Assembly (NCBI GenBank): GCA_018661465.1
Contig: JABJIC010000028.1
Coordinates: 186,001-250,000 of the forward strand
Source of the DNA: Gammaproteobacteria bacterium
Lineage (GTDB): Bacteria > Pseudomonadota > Gammaproteobacteria > Pseudomonadales > Pseudohongiellaceae
Length of the DNA stretch: 64,000 nt
Direction: 5' to 3'
Position numbers and translations under genes: made by a program. The notes under the pieces were generated by a model, which did not search any database, was not told the origin of the DNA, and saw nothing but the letters and a program-made list of their open reading frames with translations. Each line of letters begins with the position of its first letter. Position 1 is the first letter of the stretch. Positions 54,111-63,593 of the stretch are shown one piece after another.

Positions 54111-56075
54111 ATGAAAAGTAACAGCTGTTATAGGATAACTGTCCTTTTATTTATGTCTGTAGTGTTAGGGGCATGTGGTGGAGAGTCAGGGCCTGCGTCT
54201 ACGGTTGACGAGTCTCTGGATAATACGCAGGCAGTTCAGGATTTCTATGCTGCAAATCCTGACCTGTTTACCTTCGCAACCATCGATGATCTACCCGACG
54301 ACCTGGTTTGGGAAGATGGCATGGAGCAGGAAGAAATAGGTTCACCAGAAGCGGTAAAAGGTGGAACTTATTACGCAACTCTTGAAGACTTCCCGCCAAC
54401 TCTTAGAACTATTGGCCCTGATTCAAACTCGTCAGCCCGTTCCTGGATTCGCGACAACTATATGCTCACATGGGCTATGCCGCACCCCAACACGAATGAG
54501 TTTCACCCCGGTATTGCCAACGCTTGGTCTATTGTGCCCGAAGACAATAAAGTCTATGTGAAAATTAACCCTGAAGCTCGCTGGACCGACGGTGTGAAAA
54601 TTACCAGCGACGATATGTTGTTCGCATTCTACTTTTATTTGTCGGATTATATTCAAGCACCTTTTACTACGAATTATTTTCAAACCGAGTACACCAATAT
54701 TACTCGATATGACGAACATACCTTTGCAATAACTGTTCCCAAGGCAAAGCCAGACATGGCATCTAGAGTGTTAACGGGAAGCGGTGTGCCGCAACACTTC
54801 TACAAAGAATTTGGTGAAGACTTCACCGAGAGATATCAGTGGCGTTATGCGCCACACGCCGGAGCTTATTATATCGATCCCGATGAGATCGATATGGGTG
54901 TGAATATTGTTCTTCATCGTCTCGAAGACTGGTGGGCTAAAGATAATAAATATTTTAAGAATCGATACAATCCCGACCGTATCAACCTCTCTGTAGTGAG
55001 AGATGCAGCTAAACGCTATGAAGCATTTCGGCGTGGCGATATGGATATGTTCCGAATTGCCACTGCGGACATGTGGTATGACAATTTGCCAAACGATGAT
55101 CCTGATGTGGCAAATGGCTATATTCATAAAACCACTTTCTACAACGGAGGGGCTCGCAGTAATTGGGGACTCTGGATGAATTCGGCGCGGCCGATGCTTA
55201 ACGATCGTGAAGTTCGACTGGGTATTCAATATGCAGCGAACTGGGATCTCGTAATAAGCAATTATTTTCGTGGTGACATGGAGAGGCTAAAGACCCAGGA
55301 CGATGGTTATGGAGAATTCTCCCATCCTGATTTAACAGCTCGTCCATTTGATATTGAACAGGCTCAGGTTCACTTTGCCAACGCGGGCTTCACCCAGCGC
55401 GGTCCCGATGGAATCCTGGTTAATGCCGAAGGCGAGCGTTTGGCCTTAACCTTGAGCACTCACTACGAACGATTCTCTGATGTATTTACAATTCTGAAGG
55501 AAGAGGCGATCAAGGCTGGCCTTGAGCTTCGTATAGAAATGATGGATGCCGCGGCTGGCTTTCGAAAGGCTCAAGAGAAGCAGCATGATATATATTTTGT
55601 GAGCTTTTCACCCTTCCAGGGCGAGATGTATCCGCGAATGTGGTCTTACTACCACTGCGATAACGCCTATGATCAGGCATTTCTGGAAGACGGAAGCATA
55701 AACCCAGATCGCAGGCCAAAGCCCCAGACAAATAACCTTCAGAGCACTTGTATGCCTGAGATGGATCCGCTGATTGATGAGTATCAGGACTCTGATGATA
55801 AGGAAAGAATGATAGAGCTTTCTCATCAAATTCTTCAAGCTCACTATGAGTATGCGTCTTTCTCTCCGGGGTTTGTGGAGCCGTTTTATCGGACTGCCTA
55901 TTGGCGCTGGGTGAAATGGCCAGAGGAATTTAACTATAGGCTCACGACGTATCCCTATGAGGCTTTTGTCCATTGGATCGATACTGAGGCGCGTGAGGAG
56001 ACTATGGCAGCCCGAAGCGCGGGTACGGCATTCGAGCCTCACATCGCTATCTATGATCAGCACAGAGAGCAGTAA
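54111..56075 (+). CDS. Peptide-binding lipoprotein 1 (YejA/OppA type)
   Basis: A family 5 extracellular solute-binding protein of 654 residues from ATG 54111 (the frame opens at 54060, immediately after the permease stop; the later ATG has GAGAGGAA upstream and starts the signal peptide). Lipobox LGAC anchors it to a membrane. Family motifs: GGTYYATLEDFPPTLRTIGPDSNSS, WTDGVKITSDDM, DDPDVANGYIHK. It shows strong similarity along its length to the next gene. Confidence 0.92.
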   Translation: MKSNSCYRITVLLFMSVVLGACGGESGPASTVDESLDNTQAVQDFYAANPDLFTFATIDDLPDDLVWEDGMEQEEIGSPEAVKGGTYYATLEDFPPTLRTIGPDSNSSARSWIRDNYMLTWAMPHPNTNEFHPGIANAWSIVPEDNKVYVKINPEARWTDGVKITSDDMLFAFYFYLSDYIQAPFTTNYFQTEYTNITRYDEHTFAITVPKAKPDMASRVLTGSGVPQHFYKEFGEDFTERYQWRYAPHAGAYYIDPDEIDMGVNIVLHRLEDWWAKDNKYFKNRYNPDRINLSVVRDAAKRYEAFRRGDMDMFRIATADMWYDNLPNDDPDVANGYIHKTTFYNGGARSNWGLWMNSARPMLNDREVRLGIQYAANWDLVISNYFRGDMERLKTQDDGYGEFSHPDLTARPFDIEQAQVHFANAGFTQRGPDGILVNAEGERLALTLSTHYERFSDVFTILKEEAIKAGLELRIEMMDAAAGFRKAQEKQHDIYFVSFSPFQGEMYPRMWSYYHCDNAYDQAFLEDGSINPDRRPKPQTNNLQSTCMPEMDPLIDEYQDSDDKERMIELSHQILQAHYEYASFSPGFVEPFYRTAYWRWVKWPEEFNYRLTTYPYEAFVHWIDTEAREETMAARSAGTAFEPHIAIYDQHREQ

Positions 56076-56129
56076 ATAGAGATTTTGAGTAAAAATTCAT
56101 TCTGAAACAGAAACTAAGAAACTGAAAAT

Positions 56130-58085
56130 ATGAAACAGAATTTTAGAGTAATAGCGCTATTCTCCATGCTTGGTGTTTTAGCTTCTTGTGGCGGCGAGTC
56201 CACCAGTTCAAGTGAGGTAGATCTCACCCTCGATAATACCCAAGAGATTGAAGACTTCTACGCTGCGAATCCCGAGCGTTTTATGTTTAAAACTCTAGCT
56301 GATATTCCTGCCGATTTAGTTTGGGAAGACGGCATGCACCTTTCGGAAATTGGTTCCCCTGAGGCAGTTGAGGGCGGTACCTATTACGAATACATAGAAG
56401 ATTTCCCACCTACTATTCGTGCCAATGGTCCAGACGCCAATAGTTCGTTCAGGCCTTATGTACAGGATAATGTTGGAATGATGTTAGCGGAGCGTCATCC
56501 CAATGAGTTTGAGTTTTACCCTGGTGTCGCGGACGCTTGGGCGATTTCTCAAGAAGAGAAAAAGGTCTATATAAAACTAGCTCCCGGTGCTCGCTGGACT
56601 GACGGCGAGCCTATCACTGTTGATGATATGTTCTTTACCATGTTCTTCAATATGTCCGCCTACATCACTGATCCCTGGATGAATAATTATTGGACCAATG
56701 AGCTAGTTAGCATTACTAAATATGATGATCACACATTCTCCTTTGAGGTTCCTGAGGTTCGCCTCGATGTGCTAGCCAAGACGCTAGAGGTTGCGCCTAA
56801 GCCACGCCACTTCTTTAAGGAATTGGGTGACGATTATCCTGAGCGCTACCAATGGCGTTTTGTTCCTACACCTGGTCGTTATGAAATTCGTGATGAAAAC
56901 ATAAACATGGGCTCCAATATCGTGCTCACCAAGATCGATAATTGGTGGGCTGCCGACAGAAAGTTCTGGCAACACCGTTTCAATCCCGATCGTGTAAACC
57001 TCGCGGTTATTCGTGACCCTTCTAAACATTTCGAAGCTTTTCGAGCGGGTGATATCGACCAGTACGAAATAAGAACAGCAGACTATTGGTACGACTTCCT
57101 GCCAGATGACGATCCCGATGTAGCTAATGGCTATATATCTAAAGCCAAATTTTTTAATGGTGGCCCAAAGACTACTTGGGGCTTGTGGATGAATTCCTCT
57201 AGACCATATCTTGATAACAGGGATGTGCGCGTAGGTATTCAACATGCTATGAATTGGGATCTAGTGCTGGAAAGCTATTTTCGTGGCGAACTATTTAGAA
57301 GAAATTCCCCCAAGGATGGTTACGGCAAGTTTTCTCACCCGACACTTGAAGCTCGCAATTTCGATGTGGACTTAGCAGGTGAATATTTCGCCAAGGCAGG
57401 ATTTGTAGAACGCGGACCCGATGGCATCCTCTTAAATGCTCAAGGAGAACGCCTGGCATTTACACTGACAACCCATTACGACCGTTATACTGATGTCTTT
57501 ACCATATTAAAGGAAGAGGCTGTGAAAGCCGGCCTCGAGATACGTATCGAGATGCTCGATAGTGCAGCGGGCTTCCGTAAGGCACAGGAAAAACAGCATG
57601 ATATTTATTTTGTCGGATTCAATGTTTCTCTAGAGTTACTGCCGCGATACTGGGATAACTTCCATTCCGATAATGCCTATGACGATGCATTCCTCGAAGA
57701 TGGCAGTATCAATCCTGATCGTAAAATCAAACCACAAACAAACAATCTGGAGAGTCTAGCTGACTTCGAGATGGATCAACTGGTAGATCGTTTCGATGCT
57801 GCTGTCGATGAAGATGAAGTAGTGGAACTCTCCCATACACTAATTGAAATGCACCACGACTATGCTTCCCATAGCCCGGGGTTTGTACAGCCGTTCTATT
57901 GGTGGGGTTATTGGAATTGGGTCAAGTATCCTGAAGGGTTCAATTACAGATATACCAAGAAAGCGGACCGGCTGTTTATTCACTGGATAGACACAGAGGC
58001 GAAAGAAGCAACGCTTGCCGCAAGAAGGTCTGGTGAAGCGATGGAACCCCATGTTGAAGTCTTCGATCAATTTAGAGAGTACTAG
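56130..58085 (+). CDS. Peptide-binding lipoprotein 2 (YejA/OppA type), paralogue
   Basis: A 651-residue lipoprotein (lipobox LASC) that is a tandem paralogue of the preceding gene: shared opening LDNTQ..DFYAANP, then LVWEDGM, EIGSPEAV and many later blocks (GPDGIL, QKQHDIYFV-like, HYDRYTDVFTILKEEA). Differences cluster in the middle and C-terminal pocket-forming parts, suggesting a different ligand range served by the same permease. Confidence 0.92.
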   Translation: MKQNFRVIALFSMLGVLASCGGESTSSSEVDLTLDNTQEIEDFYAANPERFMFKTLADIPADLVWEDGMHLSEIGSPEAVEGGTYYEYIEDFPPTIRANGPDANSSFRPYVQDNVGMMLAERHPNEFEFYPGVADAWAISQEEKKVYIKLAPGARWTDGEPITVDDMFFTMFFNMSAYITDPWMNNYWTNELVSITKYDDHTFSFEVPEVRLDVLAKTLEVAPKPRHFFKELGDDYPERYQWRFVPTPGRYEIRDENINMGSNIVLTKIDNWWAADRKFWQHRFNPDRVNLAVIRDPSKHFEAFRAGDIDQYEIRTADYWYDFLPDDDPDVANGYISKAKFFNGGPKTTWGLWMNSSRPYLDNRDVRVGIQHAMNWDLVLESYFRGELFRRNSPKDGYGKFSHPTLEARNFDVDLAGEYFAKAGFVERGPDGILLNAQGERLAFTLTTHYDRYTDVFTILKEEAVKAGLEIRIEMLDSAAGFRKAQEKQHDIYFVGFNVSLELLPRYWDNFHSDNAYDDAFLEDGSINPDRKIKPQTNNLESLADFEMDQLVDRFDAAVDEDEVVELSHTLIEMHHDYASHSPGFVQPFYWWGYWNWVKYPEGFNYRYTKKADRLFIHWIDTEAKEATLAARRSGEAMEPHVEVFDQFREY

Positions 58086-58090
58086 CCTAA

Positions 58091-59077
58091 ATGTCTGACG
58101 CCTTACTTTCTGTAGACAATCTGATAACCGAGTTTGAAACCGATGAAGGTCGGGTTCGAGCCGTGGACGATATCAGCTTTTCGGTACAGCCCGGTGAGAC
58201 TTTGGGTATCGTTGGCGAATCGGGATGTGGAAAAAGTGTTACGGCACTTTCCATCATGCGTCTTCTGCCTCAGCCTATGGGTCAAATTGTGGGTGGTGAG
58301 ATTAAGTTGAATGGAGAGGACCTAACTAAGTTAAAGCTTTCCCAGATGGAAAAAATTCGGGGCAATAAAATCGGCATGGTTTTTCAGGAACCGATGACGG
58401 CACTAAACCCTGTACACACCGTAGGCAGGCAACTCGCCGAAGTATTATATCTCCACAAAGACATCAGTAAGGATCAGGCCCTCAGGGAATGCCTTGAGAT
58501 GCTCGATAAGGTAGGTATTCCGTCCCCAGATGTGCGCATGGGGGAATACCCCCACCAGCTTTCAGGAGGCATGAGGCAGCGTGTGGTAATAGCCATGGCC
58601 CTGGCATGTCAGCCCAGTTTATTAATTGCCGACGAGCCTACAACGGCACTAGACGTTACTATTCAGGCGCAGATCCTCGAGCTAATAAAAGAGCTGCAAA
58701 ATGATATGGGCATGGCGGTAATGCTGATTACCCATGACCTGGGTGTAATTGCTGAAACCTCTAATAGCGTAGTGGTGATGTATGCGGGCAAAGTAGCAGA
58801 GCAGGGCAATGTCTATGAAATTTTTGATAATCCGAGTCATCCCTATACTCGAGGTTTGTTGGATTCCATTCCGAAACTTGAGACCGTACCAAAGTCTGAA
58901 TTAAGTACTATCGAAGGCATGGTTCCCGGACTGCTGGATTTGCCAGTAGGATGTCGTTTTGAGAACCGCTGTCCGCGAAGAAAAGAAAGTTGCAAAGCAG
59001 CACCTCCTCCAATTGAAGTCATAGCAGGCAGTCATCAGGTTAGCTGTTATGAATGGAGTAAATCTGTCAATGAGTGA
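58091..59077 (+). CDS. Peptide ABC transporter ATPase, OppD type
   Basis: A 328-residue ATPase: Walker A GESGCGKSVTAL, Q-loop FQEPMTALNPVHT, signature LSGGMRQRVV, Walker B LLIADEPTTALD, then the oligopeptide C-terminal extension with CRFENRCPRRKESC (a Cys pattern that binds Fe-S or is disulfide-like in OppD/DppD). In E. coli yejF fuses both ATPases; here they are separate genes. Confidence 0.95.
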   Translation: MSDALLSVDNLITEFETDEGRVRAVDDISFSVQPGETLGIVGESGCGKSVTALSIMRLLPQPMGQIVGGEIKLNGEDLTKLKLSQMEKIRGNKIGMVFQEPMTALNPVHTVGRQLAEVLYLHKDISKDQALRECLEMLDKVGIPSPDVRMGEYPHQLSGGMRQRVVIAMALACQPSLLIADEPTTALDVTIQAQILELIKELQNDMGMAVMLITHDLGVIAETSNSVVVMYAGKVAEQGNVYEIFDNPSHPYTRGLLDSIPKLETVPKSELSTIEGMVPGLLDLPVGCRFENRCPRRKESCKAAPPPIEVIAGSHQVSCYEWSKSVNE

Positions 59078-60062
59078 TAAGGCTGAGACTAACTCTCCAA
59101 TTCTTCAAGTGCGCGACTTGAAAATGCACTTCCCGGTGAAGGAAGGTATTTTCCTGCGTACCGGCAAATATAATAAGGCGGTTGACGGTGTAAGTTTCGA
59201 TATTCAACCCGGCGAAACTATGGGTCTGGTGGGAGAATCCGGTTGCGGCAAGTCTACATTGGGTCGCTGTATCACTCGTTTATACAAACCCACAGCGGGA
59301 TCCATTGTCTTCGAAGATAAAGACATAACAAATATTAGTGGCAGGGAACTAAAGCCTTACCGTCAAGATATTCAAATGATTTTTCAGGACCCGATGGAGT
59401 CCCTGAATTCCCGTCATACAGTTGGCGATATTTTAATGGAACCATTCATCGTCCAGAACATCGGCGATAAGCAATACAGACAAAAACGGGTAAAGGAATT
59501 GTTAGAGATTGTAGGTCTGCCGTCTCGATCTATTACTCGTTATCCCTTCGAATTCTCCGGTGGGCAGAGACAAAGAATTGGTATTGCGCGTTCGATTGCG
59601 CTGAATCCAAAGCTAATAGTTTGTGACGAGCCTGTGTCGGCTCTGGATGTTTCTATTCAAAGCCAAATTTTGAATTTGTTGATCGAGCTACAGCGAGAAT
59701 TTAATCTTTCCTATTTGTTTATCGCTCATGATCTTGCGGTGGTGAAACACATATCGGATCGAATCGCTATCATGTATCTGGGCAAGGTTGTTGAGTCCAG
59801 TGATGGGGAGTCAGTCTATCGTGAGGCAAAACATCCTTACACACAGTCGCTGATATCAGCTATTCCTGTTCCAGATCCACACCGTAAGGCTGATCGTCAA
59901 ATATTGGTGGGTGACGTGCCTTCGCCAATCAATCCGCCGGATGGTTGTACTTTTCATACTCGCTGCCCCAAGGCGATGGACTCCTGTTCCAATAAATCAC
60001 CCCAACTGGTGTCGTTACCGGAGAAGACCCAGCATAAAGTATCCTGTCACCTGTATGAGTAA
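59070..60062 (+). CDS. Peptide ABC transporter ATPase, OppF type
   Basis: A 330-residue partner ATPase. Walker A GESGCGKSTLGRC, signature FSGGQRQRIGIARS, Walker B LIVCDEPVSALD and C-terminal CTFHTRCPKAMDSC. ATG at 59070 gives an eight-base overlap with oppD-type gene and sits 11 bases after GGAG; the frame could start at 59049. Last gene of the operon, followed by a strong terminator. Confidence 0.95.
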   Translation: MSDKAETNSPILQVRDLKMHFPVKEGIFLRTGKYNKAVDGVSFDIQPGETMGLVGESGCGKSTLGRCITRLYKPTAGSIVFEDKDITNISGRELKPYRQDIQMIFQDPMESLNSRHTVGDILMEPFIVQNIGDKQYRQKRVKELLEIVGLPSRSITRYPFEFSGGQRQRIGIARSIALNPKLIVCDEPVSALDVSIQSQILNLLIELQREFNLSYLFIAHDLAVVKHISDRIAIMYLGKVVESSDGESVYREAKHPYTQSLISAIPVPDPHRKADRQILVGDVPSPINPPDGCTFHTRCPKAMDSCSNKSPQLVSLPEKTQHKVSCHLYE

Positions 60063-60111
60063 CGATAGTTGCTCTATTAGTTAGATAAAAGGGTAAAACA
60101 GAAAACAAGAA

Positions 60112-60147
60112 AAAGGCCGAAGAGTAATCCTATTCGGCCTTTTTTTG
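60112..60147 (+). terminator. Rho-independent terminator of the peptide importer operon
   Basis: AGGCCGAA (60114-60121) pairs with TTCGGCCT (60133-60140), preceded by A residues and followed by a run of T. The A-run on the left makes it usable in both directions, so it may also stop the convergent esterase transcript. Confidence 0.92.
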
Positions 60148-60170
60148 GTTCTGTGCTTGTTCTAAGCTTA

Positions 60171-61109
60171 CTAATCGAAGCGGGAGAGTCGGTCGGCGTA
60201 GCTACCACCGTCGCCTTCAAATGCCGCGGCGAATTTTGGCTCGCCACTCATGGCTGAACGTAACCAGGCAAAAACAAAGTGAGCCTGAGCCTGAAGATCG
60301 CTGCCGCCATTTGTTGTCATGGTATGTGTGCCTTCTTTGAATTCAACATAGGCTTTGGGCGTGCTGTCCGCGATTGAGTCGAAGAGCGCACGGGCGTGTT
60401 GTTCAGGTGCTGCAACCGTATCAACGGCGCTGGCGATAATCAGAGTTGGCACATCAAGACCGCTGTAGTCACCTTCAAAGGACTCGCCCAATTCGCAGCA
60501 ATACGGTAGAAGAGGAACAACAGCCTTAATGCCGCTTCCTAATTCCTCTGCGGCTACAAGTGAAGCACCGCCGGCAAGTGAATGCCCCATGATGGCTAGC
60601 TTGTTGAGGTCGAGTTTTCCGGCGAGAGGGCTGTCGCTGTCAGTATTTACGCCTCGTAGAAATTCCACAGCCGCTATATGGGCAGCTCTTCTTGGCTGGA
60701 AAGTGTCTGTTGGAGTGTTAGTGTCGATAATCATTACCGCGATGCCAAGTGACGCCAGTGTCGGGCCCCACCAGTCATAGGCTTCTTGAACTCCGGTGTA
60801 GCCAGGCATCATAACCACCGCACCCATAGGAGCGGCGAAGCTAAGGGTAAGAGGATAGAAAATAGTAGCGGCTGCGAATTCTGGTACATCGGGCTGCGGA
60901 TCATAAGTTCGCACTTCGTATAAGGCTTCATCGAAATGATTGCCTATTTGACGTGCAAATTCTCTTCCCTGCGGTCGATATCGTCCGGGCTCGTCTTGAG
61001 CCATAACGGAAGTGATAGCAACCAGGTTTATGCAGAGGCTGGCCACTAGTGTTAGAACAAGTTTATTTGTGCGCTGAAGCATGGTGCTTACTGCAATCAA
61101 TGTGTGCAT
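60171..61109 (-). CDS. Exported PET-hydrolase/cutinase-like alpha/beta hydrolase
   Basis: A 312-residue protein with a signal peptide ending about residue 37 (SVMAQ). It follows the polyester hydrolase (cutinase/PETase) fold: MPGYTG (oxyanion Tyr104), YDWWGPTLASLG, VMIIDTNTPTD, nucleophile Ser177 in IMGHSLAGGAS, Asp230 in IASAVDTVAAP, His262 in KEGTHTMTT. The WWGP.LAS.G and DTN blocks match Ideonella PETase. Odd: the nucleophile elbow is GHSLA, not GxSxG, and the PETase-specific disulfide cysteines are absent; Cys204-Cys205 are adjacent. ATG at 61109 has AGAGGTAA upstream. It may act on polyesters, cutin or lipids. Confidence 0.85.
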   Translation of the reverse strand: MHTLIAVSTMLQRTNKLVLTLVASLCINLVAITSVMAQDEPGRYRPQGREFARQIGNHFDEALYEVRTYDPQPDVPEFAAATIFYPLTLSFAAPMGAVVMMPGYTGVQEAYDWWGPTLASLGIAVMIIDTNTPTDTFQPRRAAHIAAVEFLRGVNTDSDSPLAGKLDLNKLAIMGHSLAGGASLVAAEELGSGIKAVVPLLPYCCELGESFEGDYSGLDVPTLIIASAVDTVAAPEQHARALFDSIADSTPKAYVEFKEGTHTMTTNGGSDLQAQAHFVFAWLRSAMSGEPKFAAAFEGDGGSYADRLSRFD

Positions 61110-61286
61110 CGAATTACCTCTATTCCTTATGTGTTTGCTTGCGTGCGTGCTCTATAAGATCATCAACAATGTCAACTTACAGGCTGAGAGTAGGTTTTGC
61201 GTTCATCGATGATCAGGGAGAATGTAATATAACAGAGCGCTAGGTCCTGTGGTATATCAATGTAACTTATTGTTTATTAACAACTA

Positions 61287-61784
61287 TTAGAATTTTTCCG
61301 CCATTTTATCCCGACGTTTCTCCTGTCTTCTTTCCGCGAGGACGCTGTCCAGACTCAGGGTTCCAGGTCCGAAGGAGAAGAAAATCAGGAATATAACCGT
61401 ATTGAGGGCTGTGAGTTCACCGCCATTAAACGTTGGAGACCAGGCAAGATGAAGGGTTAGATAAGTAAGGATCATAACAAGCACTATTAACAGAGACACG
61501 AGATGAGTCCAGAGACCGATAAGCACTAAAATACCTCCTCCGAATTCAATCACGGCCATAACAAATAGTGCATTAATGTCCATAGGCAATTGGTAGTTGA
61601 ACAAATCCCCAACACTTATGCTGGTCATTCCGCGCCCGGTGACTGCTTGCGCATTGTCACCAAATAATTCGAAATACCCGTGGCTTATTAACAAGCCGCA
61701 ACTAAGAAATCTGAATAGTAGCCAAGTAGTGTTCTTTGACTTATTTCCGATATTTCCAAATGCTGAATTTAATCTGCCAATCAT
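61287..61784 (-). CDS. DoxX-family membrane protein
   Basis: A 165-residue protein with four hydrophobic helices (LLFRFLSCGLLISHGYF, LFVMAVIEFGGGILVLIGLW, LVSLLIVLVMILTYLTL, ALNTVIFLIFFSFGPG), the DoxX/DoxD pattern with conserved SHGYFELFG. DoxX members can partner with thiosulfate:quinone oxidoreductases or act in redox stress. No partner is evident. AAGGATGAG precedes ATG. Confidence 0.85.
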   Translation of the reverse strand: MIGRLNSAFGNIGNKSKNTTWLLFRFLSCGLLISHGYFELFGDNAQAVTGRGMTSISVGDLFNYQLPMDINALFVMAVIEFGGGILVLIGLWTHLVSLLIVLVMILTYLTLHLAWSPTFNGGELTALNTVIFLIFFSFGPGTLSLDSVLAERRQEKRRDKMAEKF

Positions 61785-61876
61785 TGCTCATCCTTGTTTG
61801 CCGACCGTCTTCGTAATATAAGGAGTATTGTGTTGGAGCTTTTCGATAATAGCAAAAAAGCTTTTCGGGAAAACAT

Positions 61877-62599
61877 ATGTTCAAAAAGATACTAATCATC
61901 AAAACAGGATCCACTGTGCCTTCGCTGTTGGAGAAGGGTGAAGATTTTGAAGACTGGATCATCGAGACGTCGGGCTTAACTGCTGAAAAGTTTGTAGTCT
62001 GTTCTTTGCACTTGGGGCAGGATCTAGCGGACATCCACAGAGTTAGTGGCATCATTGTTACGGGTTCTCCAGCGTATCTTACTGATCTGGAGAAATGGAA
62101 TTATATCGGGGCGGAATATTTGCGAGAGGCATTTGATCTTTCAATTCCTATTTTGGGGATTTGTTATGGCCATCAACTACTCGCGTGGGCATTTGGTGGA
62201 GAAGTAGGTTTTCATCCCCAGGGTCGCGAAATTGGAACAGTGGATATAGAGCTAAGCAGCAATGCTCTGGACGATTTGCTGTTCGGTGATACACCGTCTA
62301 ATTTCTCGGCTCAGGCTTCTCATCAACAGACTGTTCTTAAACTTCCAGACGGAGCTGTGCTCTTGGCAAAGAATAATTTCGAGCCCCATCATGGCTTTCG
62401 CTTGGGCAGTTGTGCCTGGGGTATACAATTCCATCCTGAGTTTAGTGATGAGGTGGTGGCGGAGTATATTCGAGCGCGTAAACAAGCTATAGAGGAGGAG
62501 GGGCTCGATTCTGCTGAATTGCTAAAGCAAGTTCATGCCACTCCGGACTCGGCTGCTCTGCTACAGCAATTCGCCCGGATTGTGGATGGAGAAGTCTAG
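61877..62599 (+). CDS. Class I glutamine amidotransferase domain protein
   Basis: A 240-residue stand-alone GATase1 protein. Catalytic Cys96 lies in GICYGHQLLAWAFGG, and the His-Glu pair in WGIQFHPEFSD, so the triad is complete. Such stand-alone proteins (YfeJ/GuaA-like) hydrolyse glutamine or gamma-glutamyl compounds; the acceptor is unknown. ATG at 61877 follows GGGAA. Confidence 0.88.
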   Translation: MFKKILIIKTGSTVPSLLEKGEDFEDWIIETSGLTAEKFVVCSLHLGQDLADIHRVSGIIVTGSPAYLTDLEKWNYIGAEYLREAFDLSIPILGICYGHQLLAWAFGGEVGFHPQGREIGTVDIELSSNALDDLLFGDTPSNFSAQASHQQTVLKLPDGAVLLAKNNFEPHHGFRLGSCAWGIQFHPEFSDEVVAEYIRARKQAIEEEGLDSAELLKQVHATPDSAALLQQFARIVDGEV

Positions 62600-62616
62600 G
62601 GGTTTCTTGTCAGTCT

Positions 62617-63327
62617 TTAATCGGCTCCGTTCGCCTGCTCAAATTCCTCATCAACCAGTTCTCTGATTCGAGAGGCAGTGGGCTGGGCAATCATTCGGCC
62701 ATTAATGAAAAGTGTTGGTGTGGCGCGAACGCCGGCAGAGTTTCCGCCCCGTTGATCATTTCTAACTTTCTGTACGACCTCATCAGACTCAATGTCAGCA
62801 TGAAGTTGCTCAAGGTTCAGGTCGAGCTCAAGAGCATAGCTATCGAATTCCGATTCCGCATCGGAAAGACCAGCCCAGATAGGCTGGGCGGCAAACAGAT
62901 AATCATGCATTTCCCAAAACCTGCCTTGCTTTCCGGCCGCTTCTGCATATAGAGAAGCAGTCCAGGCGTGAGGGTGACTAGTGGTAACTGGAAAATGTCT
63001 GAAAATCAGATGAGCCTTGTCTCGAATTCTGGGCCAGATTCGGGTGACAGTCTGATGCTCTGTCGAGCAGGCGGGGCATTGGAAGTCCGCGTAGACAACG
63101 ATACTGACCGGATTGCCGCGTTCGCCTCGAATATGATCATTATCGGCAATTTCTACGGGTGAGTATGTCGGTCCCTGAGAAAATACAATGTAGAGGGTAA
63201 CAATCAAGAGTATCGGTGCAATACCAAATAAACCCACCTTGGTTAGCAGCTTTCGAGTTTGCTCTCGATGTTTGGCGGCTAATTGTTTCTCTTCCTTGCG
63301 CTTTTGCTGTTCTTCTCTCTTGCCCAT
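62617..63327 (-). CDS. Membrane-anchored DsbA-like thiol oxidoreductase
   Basis: A 236-residue protein: Lys/Glu/Gln-rich cytosolic tail (EEQQKRKEEKQLAAK), one membrane helix (about 31-48, LFGIAPILLIVTLYIVFS), then a thioredoxin fold with CPAC active site (ADFQCPACSTEH) and the cis-proline loop RATPTLFING. It would oxidise or isomerise disulfides of exported proteins. The membrane-anchored form with a long coiled N-terminus differs from the soluble DsbA. Confidence 0.88.
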   Translation of the reverse strand: MGKREEQQKRKEEKQLAAKHREQTRKLLTKVGLFGIAPILLIVTLYIVFSQGPTYSPVEIADNDHIRGERGNPVSIVVYADFQCPACSTEHQTVTRIWPRIRDKAHLIFRHFPVTTSHPHAWTASLYAEAAGKQGRFWEMHDYLFAAQPIWAGLSDAESEFDSYALELDLNLEQLHADIESDEVVQKVRNDQRGGNSAGVRATPTLFINGRMIAQPTASRIRELVDEEFEQANGAD

Positions 63328-63528
63328 TTGCCTGAGGTTCCTTTGTGTTTCGTGCCGAAACCGAACACGGTTACCGACATAATATAATTGAGATAATGTA
63401 GTGAGACAGTGTTCTAAGCTTGTTGTCAGCAGCGAACGCGGCTGCAGCCAACTCTGTTCCCTTACTATAACCCGCTATAGTCAGCAGTCAATACAGGGAA
63501 CGCTTTGTCATGGAGATAAGCGGCCGCA

Positions 63529-63561
63529 GAACAGGGCTGTGCAGAAATTAAAGCCCTGTTC
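63529..63561 (+). other. Ten-pair hairpin in the gap before the DUF3307-like gene
   Basis: GAACAGGGCT (63529-63538) and AGCCCTGTTC (63552-63561) pair perfectly around a 13-base loop, 33 bases from the stop of the convergent gene. There is no T-run. It could be a bidirectional end or an unrelated element. Confidence 0.4.
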
Positions 63562-63593
63562 GAGCCTGGTAGAGCTAGTGTGAGCTGAATTTC

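Noticed and set aside
61165..61185. TTGACA on the minus strand before the esterase as a promoter -35
   Set aside because: No -10-like hexamer at 15-19 bases; the TATAGA nearby is only about 13 bases away.
63401..63583. A 60-codon plus-strand frame in the gap 63328-63593
   Set aside because: Low-complexity, no ribosome site and no family; it also crosses the hairpin at 63529.
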